The notes under the pieces: model-generated
The model's input: only the letters and a program-made list of their open reading frames with translations
What the model was told of the DNA's origin: nothing
The model's database searches: none
Shown: positions 8,752 through 15,120 of the stretch, piece after piece
Position numbering within the stretch: the stretch's first letter is position 1
Layout: each line of letters begins with the position of its first letter
Position numbers and translations under genes: made by a program
Origin: Verrucomicrobia bacterium TMED56
GTDB taxonomy: Bacteria; Verrucomicrobiota; Verrucomicrobiia; Opitutales; Seribacteraceae
Length of the DNA: 15,120 nucleotides
Reading direction: 5' to 3'
Assembly: GCA_002167265.1 (NCBI GenBank)
Contig: NHDJ01000044.1
Span: forward strand, 10,700-25,819

Positions 8752-9324
8752 ATGAGTACTAATTCAAGTCATTATTTTTTCACAAAGCCTAAGAAAACAT
8801 TCAAATGCACCCTTTTTTTTCTGATTAATTTGTTAATCACCGGTTGCTTTAGTATGTCAGAAGTAAGTTTGCCTGAAGCTCCCCCCCCTTATGGATATAT
8901 TGCTGATCCTTCACCAATTCCTACACCTAATGAAAACTTTTTGCCAGAAACAAGTGCTAGGCAAACTCCCAAGGTGGAACCAAAAAAGATTGAAGCCCCA
9001 ACCGTTGAACAGAAAGTCGAAAAAAATATAACCAATCTAGTAAAGTCTAAAAATGAAAATTTCATCGACAGGAAATCTTCACATCATTTTAGAATTAAGG
9101 CAGTCAACGATGTATGGATCTTGATTCAAGATGACAAAGGGAAACAAATCGCTTGGAAAAAACTTTCACGCAACGAAGAATACTTGGTTAACCAACGGGC
9201 ACCTTTGACCTTAACCTGCTCGGTCGCAAACTCCATCTTAATATATGATCAGAAAGGGAAGAAAATAGATTATATTTCTTCAGGGAACAACAACAGTAGA
9301 ATTAACATCATCAGACTAAATTAG
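8752..9324 (+). CDS. Lipoprotein with RodZ C-terminal (DUF4115)-like domain
   Basis: A 190-aa protein. A basic, hydrophobic N-terminus ends in the lipobox ITGC (Cys32), so lipidation and anchoring are expected. Residues 33-105 are Pro/Glu/Lys-rich and probably disordered. Residues about 108-190 match the pattern of the RodZ C-terminal domain: a VNDVWILIQDDKGKQI strand pair, then KKLSRNEEYLV, then a short strand with APLTLTC, then ILIYDQKGKKIDY. RodZ links MreB to the cell wall in many bacteria, but here the HTH and inner-membrane helix are missing, so this is only the periplasmic module on a lipid anchor. It starts 15 bp after the preceding stop and is likely the last operon gene, since a convergent gene follows. 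There is no strong Shine-Dalgarno. T8 (8813-8820) and C8 (8881-8888) homopolymers lie early in the gene. The domain assignment rests on pattern similarity only. Confidence 0.7.
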   Translation: MSTNSSHYFFTKPKKTFKCTLFFLINLLITGCFSMSEVSLPEAPPPYGYIADPSPIPTPNENFLPETSARQTPKVEPKKIEAPTVEQKVEKNITNLVKSKNENFIDRKSSHHFRIKAVNDVWILIQDDKGKQIAWKKLSRNEEYLVNQRAPLTLTCSVANSILIYDQKGKKIDYISSGNNNSRINIIRLN

Positions 9325-9347
9325 GAAGTAAGTTAGTCACTTTTTTT

Positions 9348-9827
9348 TTACTGAGGAGATTCTTCGGAGGTGGTAAAATCTTGTTCCTTACTGAGCAGGA
9401 AGGTCGGAGGATTTTCTAACCTAATATTAATATTTGTGCATAAACCGCCGATAAATTTAAATGATACAAGGCTCCATTCATAAACTTGTTCGGTTGAGTC
9501 ATCAAATATGGGTCTTCGGTAATCCCATAGATACCCGTTCCCACCATCCAAGCTTTTTCCCTCAGGAACGCCCATAATTTCCTCAACTTCTATTCTATTC
9601 TTTCCAAGCAACAGAGTTTGCAGGTTAGTTTTACTCAAAACTGGCAAATCTTTGCTTTCAAATCCAATTTCTGAAGTGCCGTCAGAAGTTTGCAAGAGAC
9701 TAACTTGACCTAAATTATTCCCACCATATTTTCTGGAATTATTGCAAGCAGTTAGGATAAGCATGCATATTGTAAAAAGTAAAACCTTACAGGAAATTGT
9801 ATTTTTTTTGACTCGCAGTAAAGTCAT
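9348..9827 (-). CDS. BamE/SmpA-like small lipoprotein
   Basis: A 159-aa protein with a signal peptide and lipobox LTAC (Cys28). The residue after the cysteine is Asn rather than Asp, which does not suggest inner-membrane retention by the usual Asp+2 rule. Residues about 68-140 fit the small alpha/beta BamE/SmpA/OmlA fold: LLLGKNRIEVEEIMGVPEG (helix leading into the G-x-P turn), then YLWDYRRP, then a strand with VSFKFIGGLCTNINIRL. True BamE is part of the outer-membrane beta-barrel assembly machine, but many unrelated lipoproteins share this fold, so a role in barrel assembly is only possible. The gene is read convergently to the big operon, with 23 bp between stops, and starts 30 bp after the 3' end of the tRNA-Ser on the same strand; it may share the tRNA transcript or use its own promoter there. 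An A8 run encodes part of the basic N-terminus. Confidence 0.7.
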   Translation of the reverse strand: MTLLRVKKNTISCKVLLFTICMLILTACNNSRKYGGNNLGQVSLLQTSDGTSEIGFESKDLPVLSKTNLQTLLLGKNRIEVEEIMGVPEGKSLDGGNGYLWDYRRPIFDDSTEQVYEWSLVSFKFIGGLCTNINIRLENPPTFLLSKEQDFTTSEESPQ

Positions 9828-9857
9828 AGAAAATAATTTATATAAACTAGTTAAAAA

Positions 9858-9950
9858 TGGCGGAGAGAACGGGATTCGAACCCGTGGAAGGACTGTTAGC
9901 CCTTCACCGGTTTAGCAAACCAGCGCATTCGACCACTCTGCCATCTCTCC
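9858..9950 (-). tRNA. tRNA-Ser (anticodon GCU)
   Basis: A 93-nt tRNA read on the minus strand with a seven-pair acceptor stem (GGAGAGA with TCTCTCC), discriminator G and an encoded CCA end (TGG on the plus strand at 9858-9860). The anticodon stem is CTGGT/ACCGG with loop TTGCTAA, giving anticodon GCT (9914-9916 on the plus strand), which reads AGC/AGU serine codons. The long variable arm (GAAGG paired with CCTTC) is the class II feature expected for serine. The T arm ACGGG-TTCGAAT-CCCGT is perfect. It looks intact and functional. A lipoprotein gene follows 30 bp downstream on the same strand. Confidence 0.97.
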
Positions 9951-10384
9951 TAGAATATTTAATAAAACATTCATGCCCACCTTGGTAAACAAAAAAGAGA
10001 GTCTATTTAAAATCTGCTAACAGTATTGATTCTTCAATTTGTAAAACCTAGAGTGATAAAATTTATTAAGTTCTGAACCTGCTACAACTTCTCACAGTCT
10101 GAAATTGAAGAGCCAGCCCTAAACAAGATCATTCACTTCGAACAACTCATTAAGACAAAGTTCACTCGATGATGCATATTAATGTCCAAAAAAAAGTGCA
10201 ACTTTATGGGCATGAGAACCTAAACCTGTAATATCCAATATTAATTAGAGTATGATAGATGCTATACTTTCATAAATTTTGATCATCAGTAATTAAGAGC
10301 TCTTTCCCAACTTTCAGATCTTTCCCCAGTGTATACTTTAAGTCATCAACCAAATAGAAAACTGACCTCTATAAAGTGAGTGAC
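9951..10384. other. 434-bp stretch without a recognisable gene
   Basis: Between the tRNA 5' end and the stop of the Sel1-repeat gene I find no convincing reading frame on either strand, and no tRNA or known RNA family. It contains a perfect 10-bp inverted repeat (TCTTCAATTT at 10031-10040 and AAATTGAAGA at 10102-10111, 61 bp apart), a candidate tRNA promoter at its left edge and several AT-rich near-palindromes. No hairpin plus T-run terminator is evident for the Sel1 gene. It may hold a small RNA or a decayed gene; the sequence alone does not decide. Confidence 0.5.
9961..9989 (-). promoter_or_regulatory. Weak sigma70-like promoter candidate upstream of tRNA-Ser
   Basis: On the minus strand TTTACC (9989-9984) and TTTATT (9966-9961) are separated by 17 bp, with the tRNA 5' end 10 bp further on. 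Each box matches 4 of 6 consensus bases. The spacing is right, but the region is AT-rich, so such matches arise by chance. Confidence 0.25.
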
Positions 10385-11815
10385 TCATTTGGCCATTATA
10401 TCGCGCAGTCTTTCCAAATATTTTAAAGCCATACCGTCACCACCAGAAGCAGCTTTCTCAAACCATTCCATAGAAATATTAAGGTCTTTTTTTACCCCTT
10501 TTCCGGTAAGGTGCATCAACCCAAGATATCTAAAAGACTCAGCATCTCCATCACTTGCAGATTCCAAAAAGAGGTTATATGCCCTATCATAATCCTTATC
10601 TCTTCCCCTTCCCCAATAATAAGACTTAGCTTTCTCCCGAGCCATATTCGGACCACTAGGAAGTATGGTTATATTGTCTGGTGGAGAATTGTCTTCTTTT
10701 ACCGGGTTAGATTCGGTGATTTGTGTTCCAATTGTGGTCTTAGAATTGTAAGAAAATCCAGAGGGAAGTAGTTTTGAATCAAATCCATCATGAGAACTTT
10801 CACTTACTGGATTCTTAATGATAGCTCCCTCAGGTAGAGGGGGCGATGGTAAAGGGGGTCCTACCTCAGGAACTGGTGGAAGCACTGATTGCAAATGCGA
10901 GTCAATGTTCTCTGGCAAAGCATCTCGCTTATTCTCATATTCAGACAATTTCTTTTGGGCACGTTTATAGTCACTCTTGAGTGCTAATTTTGCGTATCGA
11001 ATGGCCATATCAATTTTAGGAGCAGCAATTAATCCTTGTCCGTAAAAATCAGCCATGATTAGCTGTGATTCTCCAAAACCACGATTTGCTGCCTCCTGAA
11101 AGTGAACAAATGCCATCTCCATATCCTTTTCCACCCCCAACCCTTCAGAATAAGCTCGACCGATATAATGATGAGCTGCTGGAGAATTTTGAGCAACCGC
11201 AGATTTCAAAATTTCTATTCCCTCTTTAATTTCATTAATTTGGGAGTTATCGGAATCAATCAACGAATAAATTTTAAATAAAGCCATTTGAATTGAGGAA
11301 GGTACAAATCCCTGCTCGGTCGATATCTCATAATGTCTGTAAGCAAGTTTTAAATCTGGTAGAACAAATGGACGAAGTTCATCAGCGGTAAAAATTTCCC
11401 CTAAAGCATAACTTGCAATTGGATCTTTTCTGGCAGCAAGTTTTACCATTTTGCCGTCTTGGTCTTGAAATGATTTCAAATAATAATTACGAACTTTTTG
11501 AATGTCTGGACCGATTGGTCCAGTTCGATATAGATACCCAAGTGCAAAATGACCCAACCAATGGTCAGATTCTGATGAAAGTAGTGCCAGTTTGAATGCT
11601 TTTTCATGATCAATTTTATTACCCTTTTCTCCATGAACATACATTAAAGCCAAACACGCCTGTGCATACGGATCATTACGGGAGGACGCTTCCATTAGCT
11701 CTTCGGTGCTCGAACTAATCCATTTCTTACCAACAGTTTCATTTCCAAAATGAACTTGCTTAAAAGTAATAATGGAAAGAATGTATAGAAATATTTTTAA
11801 ATTTTTCATCCTCAC
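10385..11815 (-). CDS. Secreted Sel1-like repeat protein
   Basis: A 476-aa protein with an N-terminal hydrophobic segment (about 5-18, KIFLYILSIITF) that is a probable signal peptide or anchor. Sel1-like (TPR-type helix-turn-helix) repeats form two blocks. The first spans about residues 46-290, with clear units such as DPYAQACLALMYVHGEKGN, SPAAHHYIGRAYSEGLGVEK and GESQLIMADFYGQGL. The second spans about 388-470 (MAREKAKSYYWGRGRDKDY; AESFRYLGLMHLTGKGVKK). A Pro-rich, probably disordered linker (about 310-385, with PPVPEVGPPLPSPPLPEG) separates them. Such repeats usually bind proteins or peptides; no catalytic motif is visible. ATG 11815 is the first start; the third codon (11809) is an equally good alternative. 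The gene is divergent from the ACT protein across a 104-bp gap, with no close partner downstream. The Sel1 assignment is firm; the function is not known. Confidence 0.85.
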   Translation of the reverse strand: MRMKNLKIFLYILSIITFKQVHFGNETVGKKWISSSTEELMEASSRNDPYAQACLALMYVHGEKGNKIDHEKAFKLALLSSESDHWLGHFALGYLYRTGPIGPDIQKVRNYYLKSFQDQDGKMVKLAARKDPIASYALGEIFTADELRPFVLPDLKLAYRHYEISTEQGFVPSSIQMALFKIYSLIDSDNSQINEIKEGIEILKSAVAQNSPAAHHYIGRAYSEGLGVEKDMEMAFVHFQEAANRGFGESQLIMADFYGQGLIAAPKIDMAIRYAKLALKSDYKRAQKKLSEYENKRDALPENIDSHLQSVLPPVPEVGPPLPSPPLPEGAIIKNPVSESSHDGFDSKLLPSGFSYNSKTTIGTQITESNPVKEDNSPPDNITILPSGPNMAREKAKSYYWGRGRDKDYDRAYNLFLESASDGDAESFRYLGLMHLTGKGVKKDLNISMEWFEKAASGGDGMALKYLERLRDIMAK

Positions 11816-11919
11816 ATTTTCATGAATGTAATAAAACTAGTTTGCAAGAACTCATTTGAGGGAAAAGTTCCAGTATGTGATTATAAATTTCCTAAACAAC
11901 CCATTAGAAAGTTGCCAAA

Positions 11920-12393
11920 GTGAGCGATCAGTTTGATAGCAATATGACGATGAAAAGTCCAGGTCACGAGCCTATCCGGCAGTTTGTCATTTATGCGGAA
12001 AATAAAGTTGGATGGCTCAATGACTTCACTACATTATTACTTGATGATGGAATTCACATCCTAGCTATTTCAGTCCTAGATACCACTGACTCTGCAGTGA
12101 TACGCGTGATCCCTAACTACCCCAAAGACTTGGCAAGACTTCTAAAATCACAATCAATTTCTTTTTCTGAGAGAGTTGTTTTAGCTGTTGAGTGTCATAA
12201 CGAAGACTCCATGCAAAAAATTACCCAAGCTCTGTTAGGAGTAGAAATAAACATACATTATGTCTACCCTTTCGTGCGTCATCCCAACGGCAAACCTGTT
12301 CTCGCGATCGCGATGGAAGACCAAGACATTGCAATTGATGCTCTCAAAAGTTACAGTTTACAGGTTTTGTCTCTGGATGACTTTTTGAGATAA
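11920..12393 (+). CDS. Double ACT-domain protein
   Basis: A 157-aa protein consisting almost entirely of two ACT domains: about 20-85 (RQFVIYAENKVGWLNDFTTL, LLDDGIHILAISVLDT, VIRVIPNYP) and about 88-150 (VVLAVECHNEDSMQKITQAL, GVEINIHYVYPFV, PVLAIAMED). ACT domains bind small ligands, mostly amino acids, and regulate enzymes. Stand-alone double-ACT proteins of this length are common in PVC and other bacteria, and their ligand is usually unknown. There is no biosynthetic enzyme beside it. The frame opens with GTG at 11920; in-frame ATG codons at 11944 and 11950 are possible starts and lie before the first ACT strand, so the domain content does not change. Neither start has a strong Shine-Dalgarno. 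It is divergent from the Sel1 gene and convergent with namZ (23 bp apart). Confidence 0.85.
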   Translation: MSDQFDSNMTMKSPGHEPIRQFVIYAENKVGWLNDFTTLLLDDGIHILAISVLDTTDSAVIRVIPNYPKDLARLLKSQSISFSERVVLAVECHNEDSMQKITQALLGVEINIHYVYPFVRHPNGKPVLAIAMEDQDIAIDALKSYSLQVLSLDDFLR

Positions 12394-12412
12394 TCATTTT
12401 GGGGATTCAAAA

Positions 12413-12427
12413 ACCTTTAATAAAGGT
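12413..12427 (-). terminator. Short hairpin with T-run at the end of the minus-strand operon
   Basis: ACCTTT and AAAGGT pair perfectly with a 3-nt loop. On the minus strand the stem is followed by a run of five T, the first being the last base of the stem. It overlaps the last codons and stop of the NamZ-type gene and lies between convergent genes, the right place for a terminator. The stem is only 6 bp, with two G-C pairs, so it would be weak; there is no T-run on the plus side. Confidence 0.3.
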
Positions 12428-13694
12428 AATATTTACTTACATTTTTTGTAAAATTATCAGCCTGACTTTCCCACTTATTTAAAAATGGTTTGGGATCACA
12501 TAATTTACCATTTTCAAATAAGTGATTCCACCATAAGGTTGATCCCACATGTTTATTAAACAATGTAACTTCTGATTCTTTCGCTGTGACAAAAGGGTTG
12601 GGATTATCCCAAATTGAGGTTAATTGCATCATGTGGAATGCAAGTTCCGTGGGGCGCCAGTCTTGCCAATTATTCAATACAATATAAACGCCACTTACCG
12701 ATTTGCCCGCATTGTTGTTTAAAGTTTTAATCTTAAAAGCCAAGCCAGGAATTTTCAACAAATCCAGAGCATTCTTTAATTCTTCGGGTTTTTTCCCATC
12801 ATAAGTAAGAAAGCGGAAAGGATGAGGAGTACCAATACCATGTTTGAATCCACCAATCTGTGCTCCGAGGCCAGTCATTGGGTAACCCGCAACAGAATCT
12901 AGAGTTGGGATATTGGGTGAAGTTGGAATCCATTTCAAGCCAGTTTTAGGCCAAGTCATATTCCTAGTCCAATCTTTCATTGGAACAATAGCTAACTGAC
13001 CTCTTTTTCTATCCCTATCTGAAATATTAAGAATTCCTGATTCTTTCTTGGACCACAAAGCTATCTCGCCCACAGTCATACCGTGTACAAAAGGCATTGG
13101 AAAAGCACCTACATAACTCATCCACTCCTCGTCCATCATCGGTCCAGCAGTCTTCAAGCCTCCTAAAGGATTAGGGCGATCCAGAACAACTACTTTCACT
13201 CCCTGTTCGAAGCATGCTTCAATAGCATATCGCATGCAACTAATATAGGTATAGCATCGCACTCCGACATCCTGCAGATCGATAACCAAACAATCGATTT
13301 TTTCTAGCATAGCAGGAGTTGGCTTCCGAAACTTACCATAAAGAGAGAAGACGGGAAGCCCCGTACGCGCATCAATTTTATCTTCAACGGGGACTGCTGC
13401 TTTCTCATTCCCGTAAATCCCGTGTTCAGGGCCAAATAGAGCGACCAAATTGACCAATGGACTGTTTCTCAAAACATCCACGGTACTTTCACCAGTACGA
13501 TTTTTACCAGCAGGATGAGTTAAAAGTCCTATTTTGCTCCCTTTAAGTATATTAAACTTTCTCTCTTCCAAATGATCAATACCCAGTGCAAACTCGGAAA
13601 AAACATCGGTTTGAAATAAGTAAGATACCCCAAGAAATGCTGAAATACTTTTTACCAACAAAATCAAGTTACTTGTAAAAATTCGATCCATCAT
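12417..13694 (-). CDS. namZ: DUF1343 family exo-beta-N-acetylmuramidase (NamZ-type, GH171)
   Basis: A 425-aa protein whose length and motifs fit DUF1343: KIGLLTHPAGKNRTG (54-68), LFGPEHGIYG (86-95), TGLPVFSLYGK (111-121), VIDLQDVGVRCYTY (137-150), VVVLDRPNPLGG (168-179), HGMTVGE (204-210). The characterised founding member, Bacillus subtilis NamZ, releases MurNAc from the non-reducing end of peptidoglycan fragments; the same activity is inferred here from family membership. Residues about 8-27 are hydrophobic (NLILLVKSISAFLGVSYLF), a likely signal peptide or anchor, placing it in the periplasm. ATG 13694 overlaps the preceding DUF2062 stop by 26 bp, consistent with co-transcription and coupling; the second ATG (13691) is an alternative. 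It is the last gene of the glycerate kinase-DUF2062-NamZ operon. No MurQ or other MurNAc-use gene is in the window. Confidence 0.9.
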   Translation of the reverse strand: MMDRIFTSNLILLVKSISAFLGVSYLFQTDVFSEFALGIDHLEERKFNILKGSKIGLLTHPAGKNRTGESTVDVLRNSPLVNLVALFGPEHGIYGNEKAAVPVEDKIDARTGLPVFSLYGKFRKPTPAMLEKIDCLVIDLQDVGVRCYTYISCMRYAIEACFEQGVKVVVLDRPNPLGGLKTAGPMMDEEWMSYVGAFPMPFVHGMTVGEIALWSKKESGILNISDRDRKRGQLAIVPMKDWTRNMTWPKTGLKWIPTSPNIPTLDSVAGYPMTGLGAQIGGFKHGIGTPHPFRFLTYDGKKPEELKNALDLLKIPGLAFKIKTLNNNAGKSVSGVYIVLNNWQDWRPTELAFHMMQLTSIWDNPNPFVTAKESEVTLFNKHVGSTLWWNHLFENGKLCDPKPFLNKWESQADNFTKNVSKYYLY

Positions 13695-14244
13695 CCTTGA
13701 TTTTGTAAGTTCTTGAAAGCACCTTGTAAAGAAAGACCGAAGCTACACCTAAAGAAATACCGATTATTGATCCACCCATCAACATGGGTGGAAAGGCATC
13801 AAGCAGGTTGATCAAATCGGAAAATGAAAAATCATTCCAGTTGAAATGCGGGCTTAACAATACATTGCTTTTATACTCAATTCCAACCAACTTAAAAAAA
13901 ATAAGCCCTATTTGATAATCTGCATAATATATTGGACCCATTGTGAACGGATTTGAAATCCATTGCAGAGCAATAATAACTGGGAGATTGGTTCTTAAAA
14001 GAAGTGCCACAAAAAACACTACTATCATTTGAATGCCTACGATTGGTAACATAGCGACCCATACTCCCCAAAATAGTGCCGGTATTATCATCTTACCACG
14101 GAATGACCACAGGTAAGACCGTTCATATGCTGTTTTAGAAAACCACTTCAAAACAGGATATTTATGAATATTTGAACGCCTTGGGAGCGGCCGCATCCAT
14201 CTTTTCAATCTCCTTATTCGGTTGTACCTAGTATTTCTGTCCAT
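13669..14244 (-). CDS. DUF2062 family inner-membrane protein
   Basis: A 191-aa protein with a very basic N-terminus (RYNRIRRLKRWMRPLPRR) followed by the DUF2062 core: FWGVWVAMLPIVGIQM (58-73), a second hydrophobic stretch to about 84, RTNLPVIIALQWISNPFT (84-101) with the conserved NP, and GPIYYADYQIG (103-113). A further membrane helix lies near 154-175 (MLMGGSIIGISLGVASVFLY). Three or four membrane segments are expected in the inner membrane. DUF2062 has no established biochemical role; the domain also occurs fused to glycosyltransferases. It sits 8 bp after the glycerate kinase stop and overlaps the NamZ-type gene by 26 bp. Its NamZ-type neighbour hints at a cell-envelope setting, which is inference. 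Confidence 0.85.
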   Translation of the reverse strand: MDRNTRYNRIRRLKRWMRPLPRRSNIHKYPVLKWFSKTAYERSYLWSFRGKMIIPALFWGVWVAMLPIVGIQMIVVFFVALLLRTNLPVIIALQWISNPFTMGPIYYADYQIGLIFFKLVGIEYKSNVLLSPHFNWNDFSFSDLINLLDAFPPMLMGGSIIGISLGVASVFLYKVLSRTYKIKDDGSNFYK

Positions 14245-14252
14245 TTTTTATT

Positions 14253-15120
14253 TCAAGCGAATTTTGGAGACTGAAAATTATACTTTGAAAGAGATTTGGA
14301 AAAGCATTCCTCCGCTAAAGATAAGTTTTTATCTAAGCTCCAGTCCTCTCTACCGAATGGGATAATATCACAGCCACAAAGATTTTGGAGAACATGTTTT
14401 ATCGATTCCCTCTCAACTGAACCAGCCATAACTAATGAAGGAACTCTATTTTCACTTGCAAGACGCAAAATTTCAAAAGGCCCTTTACCGTTGAGTGAGG
14501 TCATATCAAAACGCCCCTCACCGGTAATAACAAAATCTGCGTTCTGAATATTTTGCTTTATATCAAACCATTTACTTACCAACTCAAATCCAGAAAGTAG
14601 AGAGACATCATAAGATAATGATAAACCAAAACCCAAGCCACCGGCGGCACCGCTTCCTTTATTTCTTGATTTTTCCATGGCTTGAGGAAAACAAGATTTC
14701 AACTTGCCCAATATTTTTATCATCTCATCCTCGAATTGACTGATTTGGCTTACTGGCAGACCTTTTTGAGGACCGTATTGCGATGTAGCACCATTTTTAC
14801 CCAGGAGAGTATTATCTACATCACAGGCAATATACAGAGAAGGTAAATCCATCAGTTTACTGCAATCAACTGTATGAACTGTTTTCCAGTCTGAAGGTTT
14901 GGGAAAAGCAAGAGTATGTCCTTGATCGTTAATAAAACGGGCACCCAATGCCGCCATTGCTCCTAATCCTGCATCATTCGTGGAACTGCCTCCTATTCCA
15001 AGGAGTATTGCATCGACCTCTAAAAGAGCAGCTTGTCTAAGCATTTGGCCAACGCCAAATGTTGAAGTTTGCCACGGGTTTCTTTGACATTCAGTCAAAT
15101 CTGCAAGCCCTGCCGCCTGT
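14253..15120 (-). CDS. glxK: Glycerate kinase, type 1 (GlxK/GarK family); N-terminus outside window
   Basis: The frame remains open to the window edge (Q-A-A-G-L-A-D-L-T before the TTG at 15098), so the true start lies beyond 15120 and the visible part is about 288 residues, roughly three quarters of the usual 370-380. Diagnostic blocks are LLGIGGSSTNDAGLGAMAALG, GSGAAGGLGFGLS and VITGEGRFDMTSLNGKGP, the last being the conserved GEG-D-T-GK region of the family. It phosphorylates D-glycerate with ATP in the cytoplasm, feeding 2- or 3-phosphoglycerate into glycolysis; type 1 enzymes usually make the 2-phosphate. It is the first visible gene of the minus-strand operon, with the DUF2062 gene 8 bp downstream. 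All visible motifs look intact. Enzyme identity is firm; the choice of symbol between glxK and garK is arbitrary. Confidence 0.93.
   Translation of the reverse strand, partial: QAAGLADLTECQRNPWQTSTFGVGQMLRQAALLEVDAILLGIGGSSTNDAGLGAMAALGARFINDQGHTLAFPKPSDWKTVHTVDCSKLMDLPSLYIACDVDNTLLGKNGATSQYGPQKGLPVSQISQFEDEMIKILGKLKSCFPQAMEKSRNKGSGAAGGLGFGLSLSYDVSLLSGFELVSKWFDIKQNIQNADFVITGEGRFDMTSLNGKGPFEILRLASENRVPSLVMAGSVERESIKHVLQNLCGCDIIPFGREDWSLDKNLSLAEECFSKSLSKYNFQSPKFA

Noticed and set aside
9326..9349. Possible terminator (AAGT/ACTT stem plus T9) after the left operon
   Set aside because: The stem is only 4 bp with a 9-nt loop; the T-run overlaps the stop of the convergent gene. Too weak to call.
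10377..10387. TGAGTGACTCA interrupted palindrome at the Sel1 stop codon
   Set aside because: A one-base centre cannot form a hairpin, it is at a gene end rather than a promoter, and a single short palindrome is expected by chance.
11848..11870. Nested inverted repeats (GAACT/AGTTC around CTCA/TGAG) and TTGAGG plus TTATAAAT boxes in the divergent Sel1-ACT gap
   Set aside because: Arms are 4-5 bp and the promoter-like boxes have poor spacing (20 bp); not enough to name an operator or promoter, though promoters for both genes must lie in this 104-bp gap.
15096..15098. TTG at 15098 as the start of glycerate kinase
   Set aside because: The frame continues to the window edge with residues fitting the family (AAGLADLTE before the RNPWQT block), so the start is outside.
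1..15120. CRISPR arrays, transposases, integrases, phage genes or attachment sites
   Set aside because: No direct-repeat array, terminal inverted repeats, target duplications or mobile-element proteins were seen; the tRNA-Ser has no integrase beside it and I saw no duplicated tRNA end.

Overview
The window is an AT-rich chromosomal segment, densely coded outside one 434-bp gap. It looks like it comes from the PVC group, most likely a low-GC Verrucomicrobiota bacterium. This is inferred from protein families rather than a marker gene. The first three genes (a VWA/glutamine-amidotransferase-like membrane protein, a DUF4175-like giant membrane protein and a secreted prenyltransferase/squalene-oxidase-repeat protein) form an order typical of Planctomycetes and Verrucomicrobia, usually behind MoxR, DUF58 and BatA-type genes. 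A secreted FGE-sulfatase-fold plus propeller protein and a double-ACT protein fit the same lineage. Two lipoproteins, signal peptides and a BamE-like protein indicate a Gram-negative envelope. The genetic code is standard.

Layout. Positions 1-9324 (+) hold a tightly packed five-gene operon: the C-terminal part of a membrane protein (1-957), a 1040-aa DUF4175-like membrane protein (963-4085), a secreted alpha/alpha-toroid protein (4082-5074), a secreted 1221-aa mosaic protein (5071-8736) and a lipoprotein with a RodZ-C-terminal-like domain (8752-9324). Two junctions are 4-bp ATGA overlaps. Convergent to this lie a BamE/SmpA-like lipoprotein (9348-9827, -) and, just upstream of it, tRNA-Ser(GCU) (9858-9950, -). 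A 434-bp stretch without genes (9951-10384) separates the tRNA from a secreted Sel1-repeat protein (10385-11815, -). A double-ACT-domain protein (11920-12393, +) is divergent from the Sel1 gene. The right end is a minus-strand operon, in transcription order: glycerate kinase (14253 to beyond 15120, cut by the window), a DUF2062 membrane protein (13669-14244) and a DUF1343/NamZ-type exo-N-acetylmuramidase (12417-13694).

How the genes may work together. The left operon is predicted to put all its products in the inner membrane, periplasm or envelope: two large membrane proteins with periplasmic domains, two secreted repeat/scaffold proteins and one lipoprotein. No obvious enzyme remains in the visible part; the FGE-fold domain lacks the two catalytic cysteines. 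A periplasmic scaffold or envelope-assembly complex is therefore the simplest reading, but its function is not known to me. The most unusual gene is the 1221-aa protein. It has four copies of a short beta-rich motif, a concanavalin/DUF1080-like domain placed between copies 2 and 3, one degenerate FGE domain, an orphan second FGE N-terminal motif and then a WD40-like propeller. The right operon pairs peptidoglycan fragment hydrolysis (NamZ) with a small membrane protein and glycerate phosphorylation; no shared pathway is evident.
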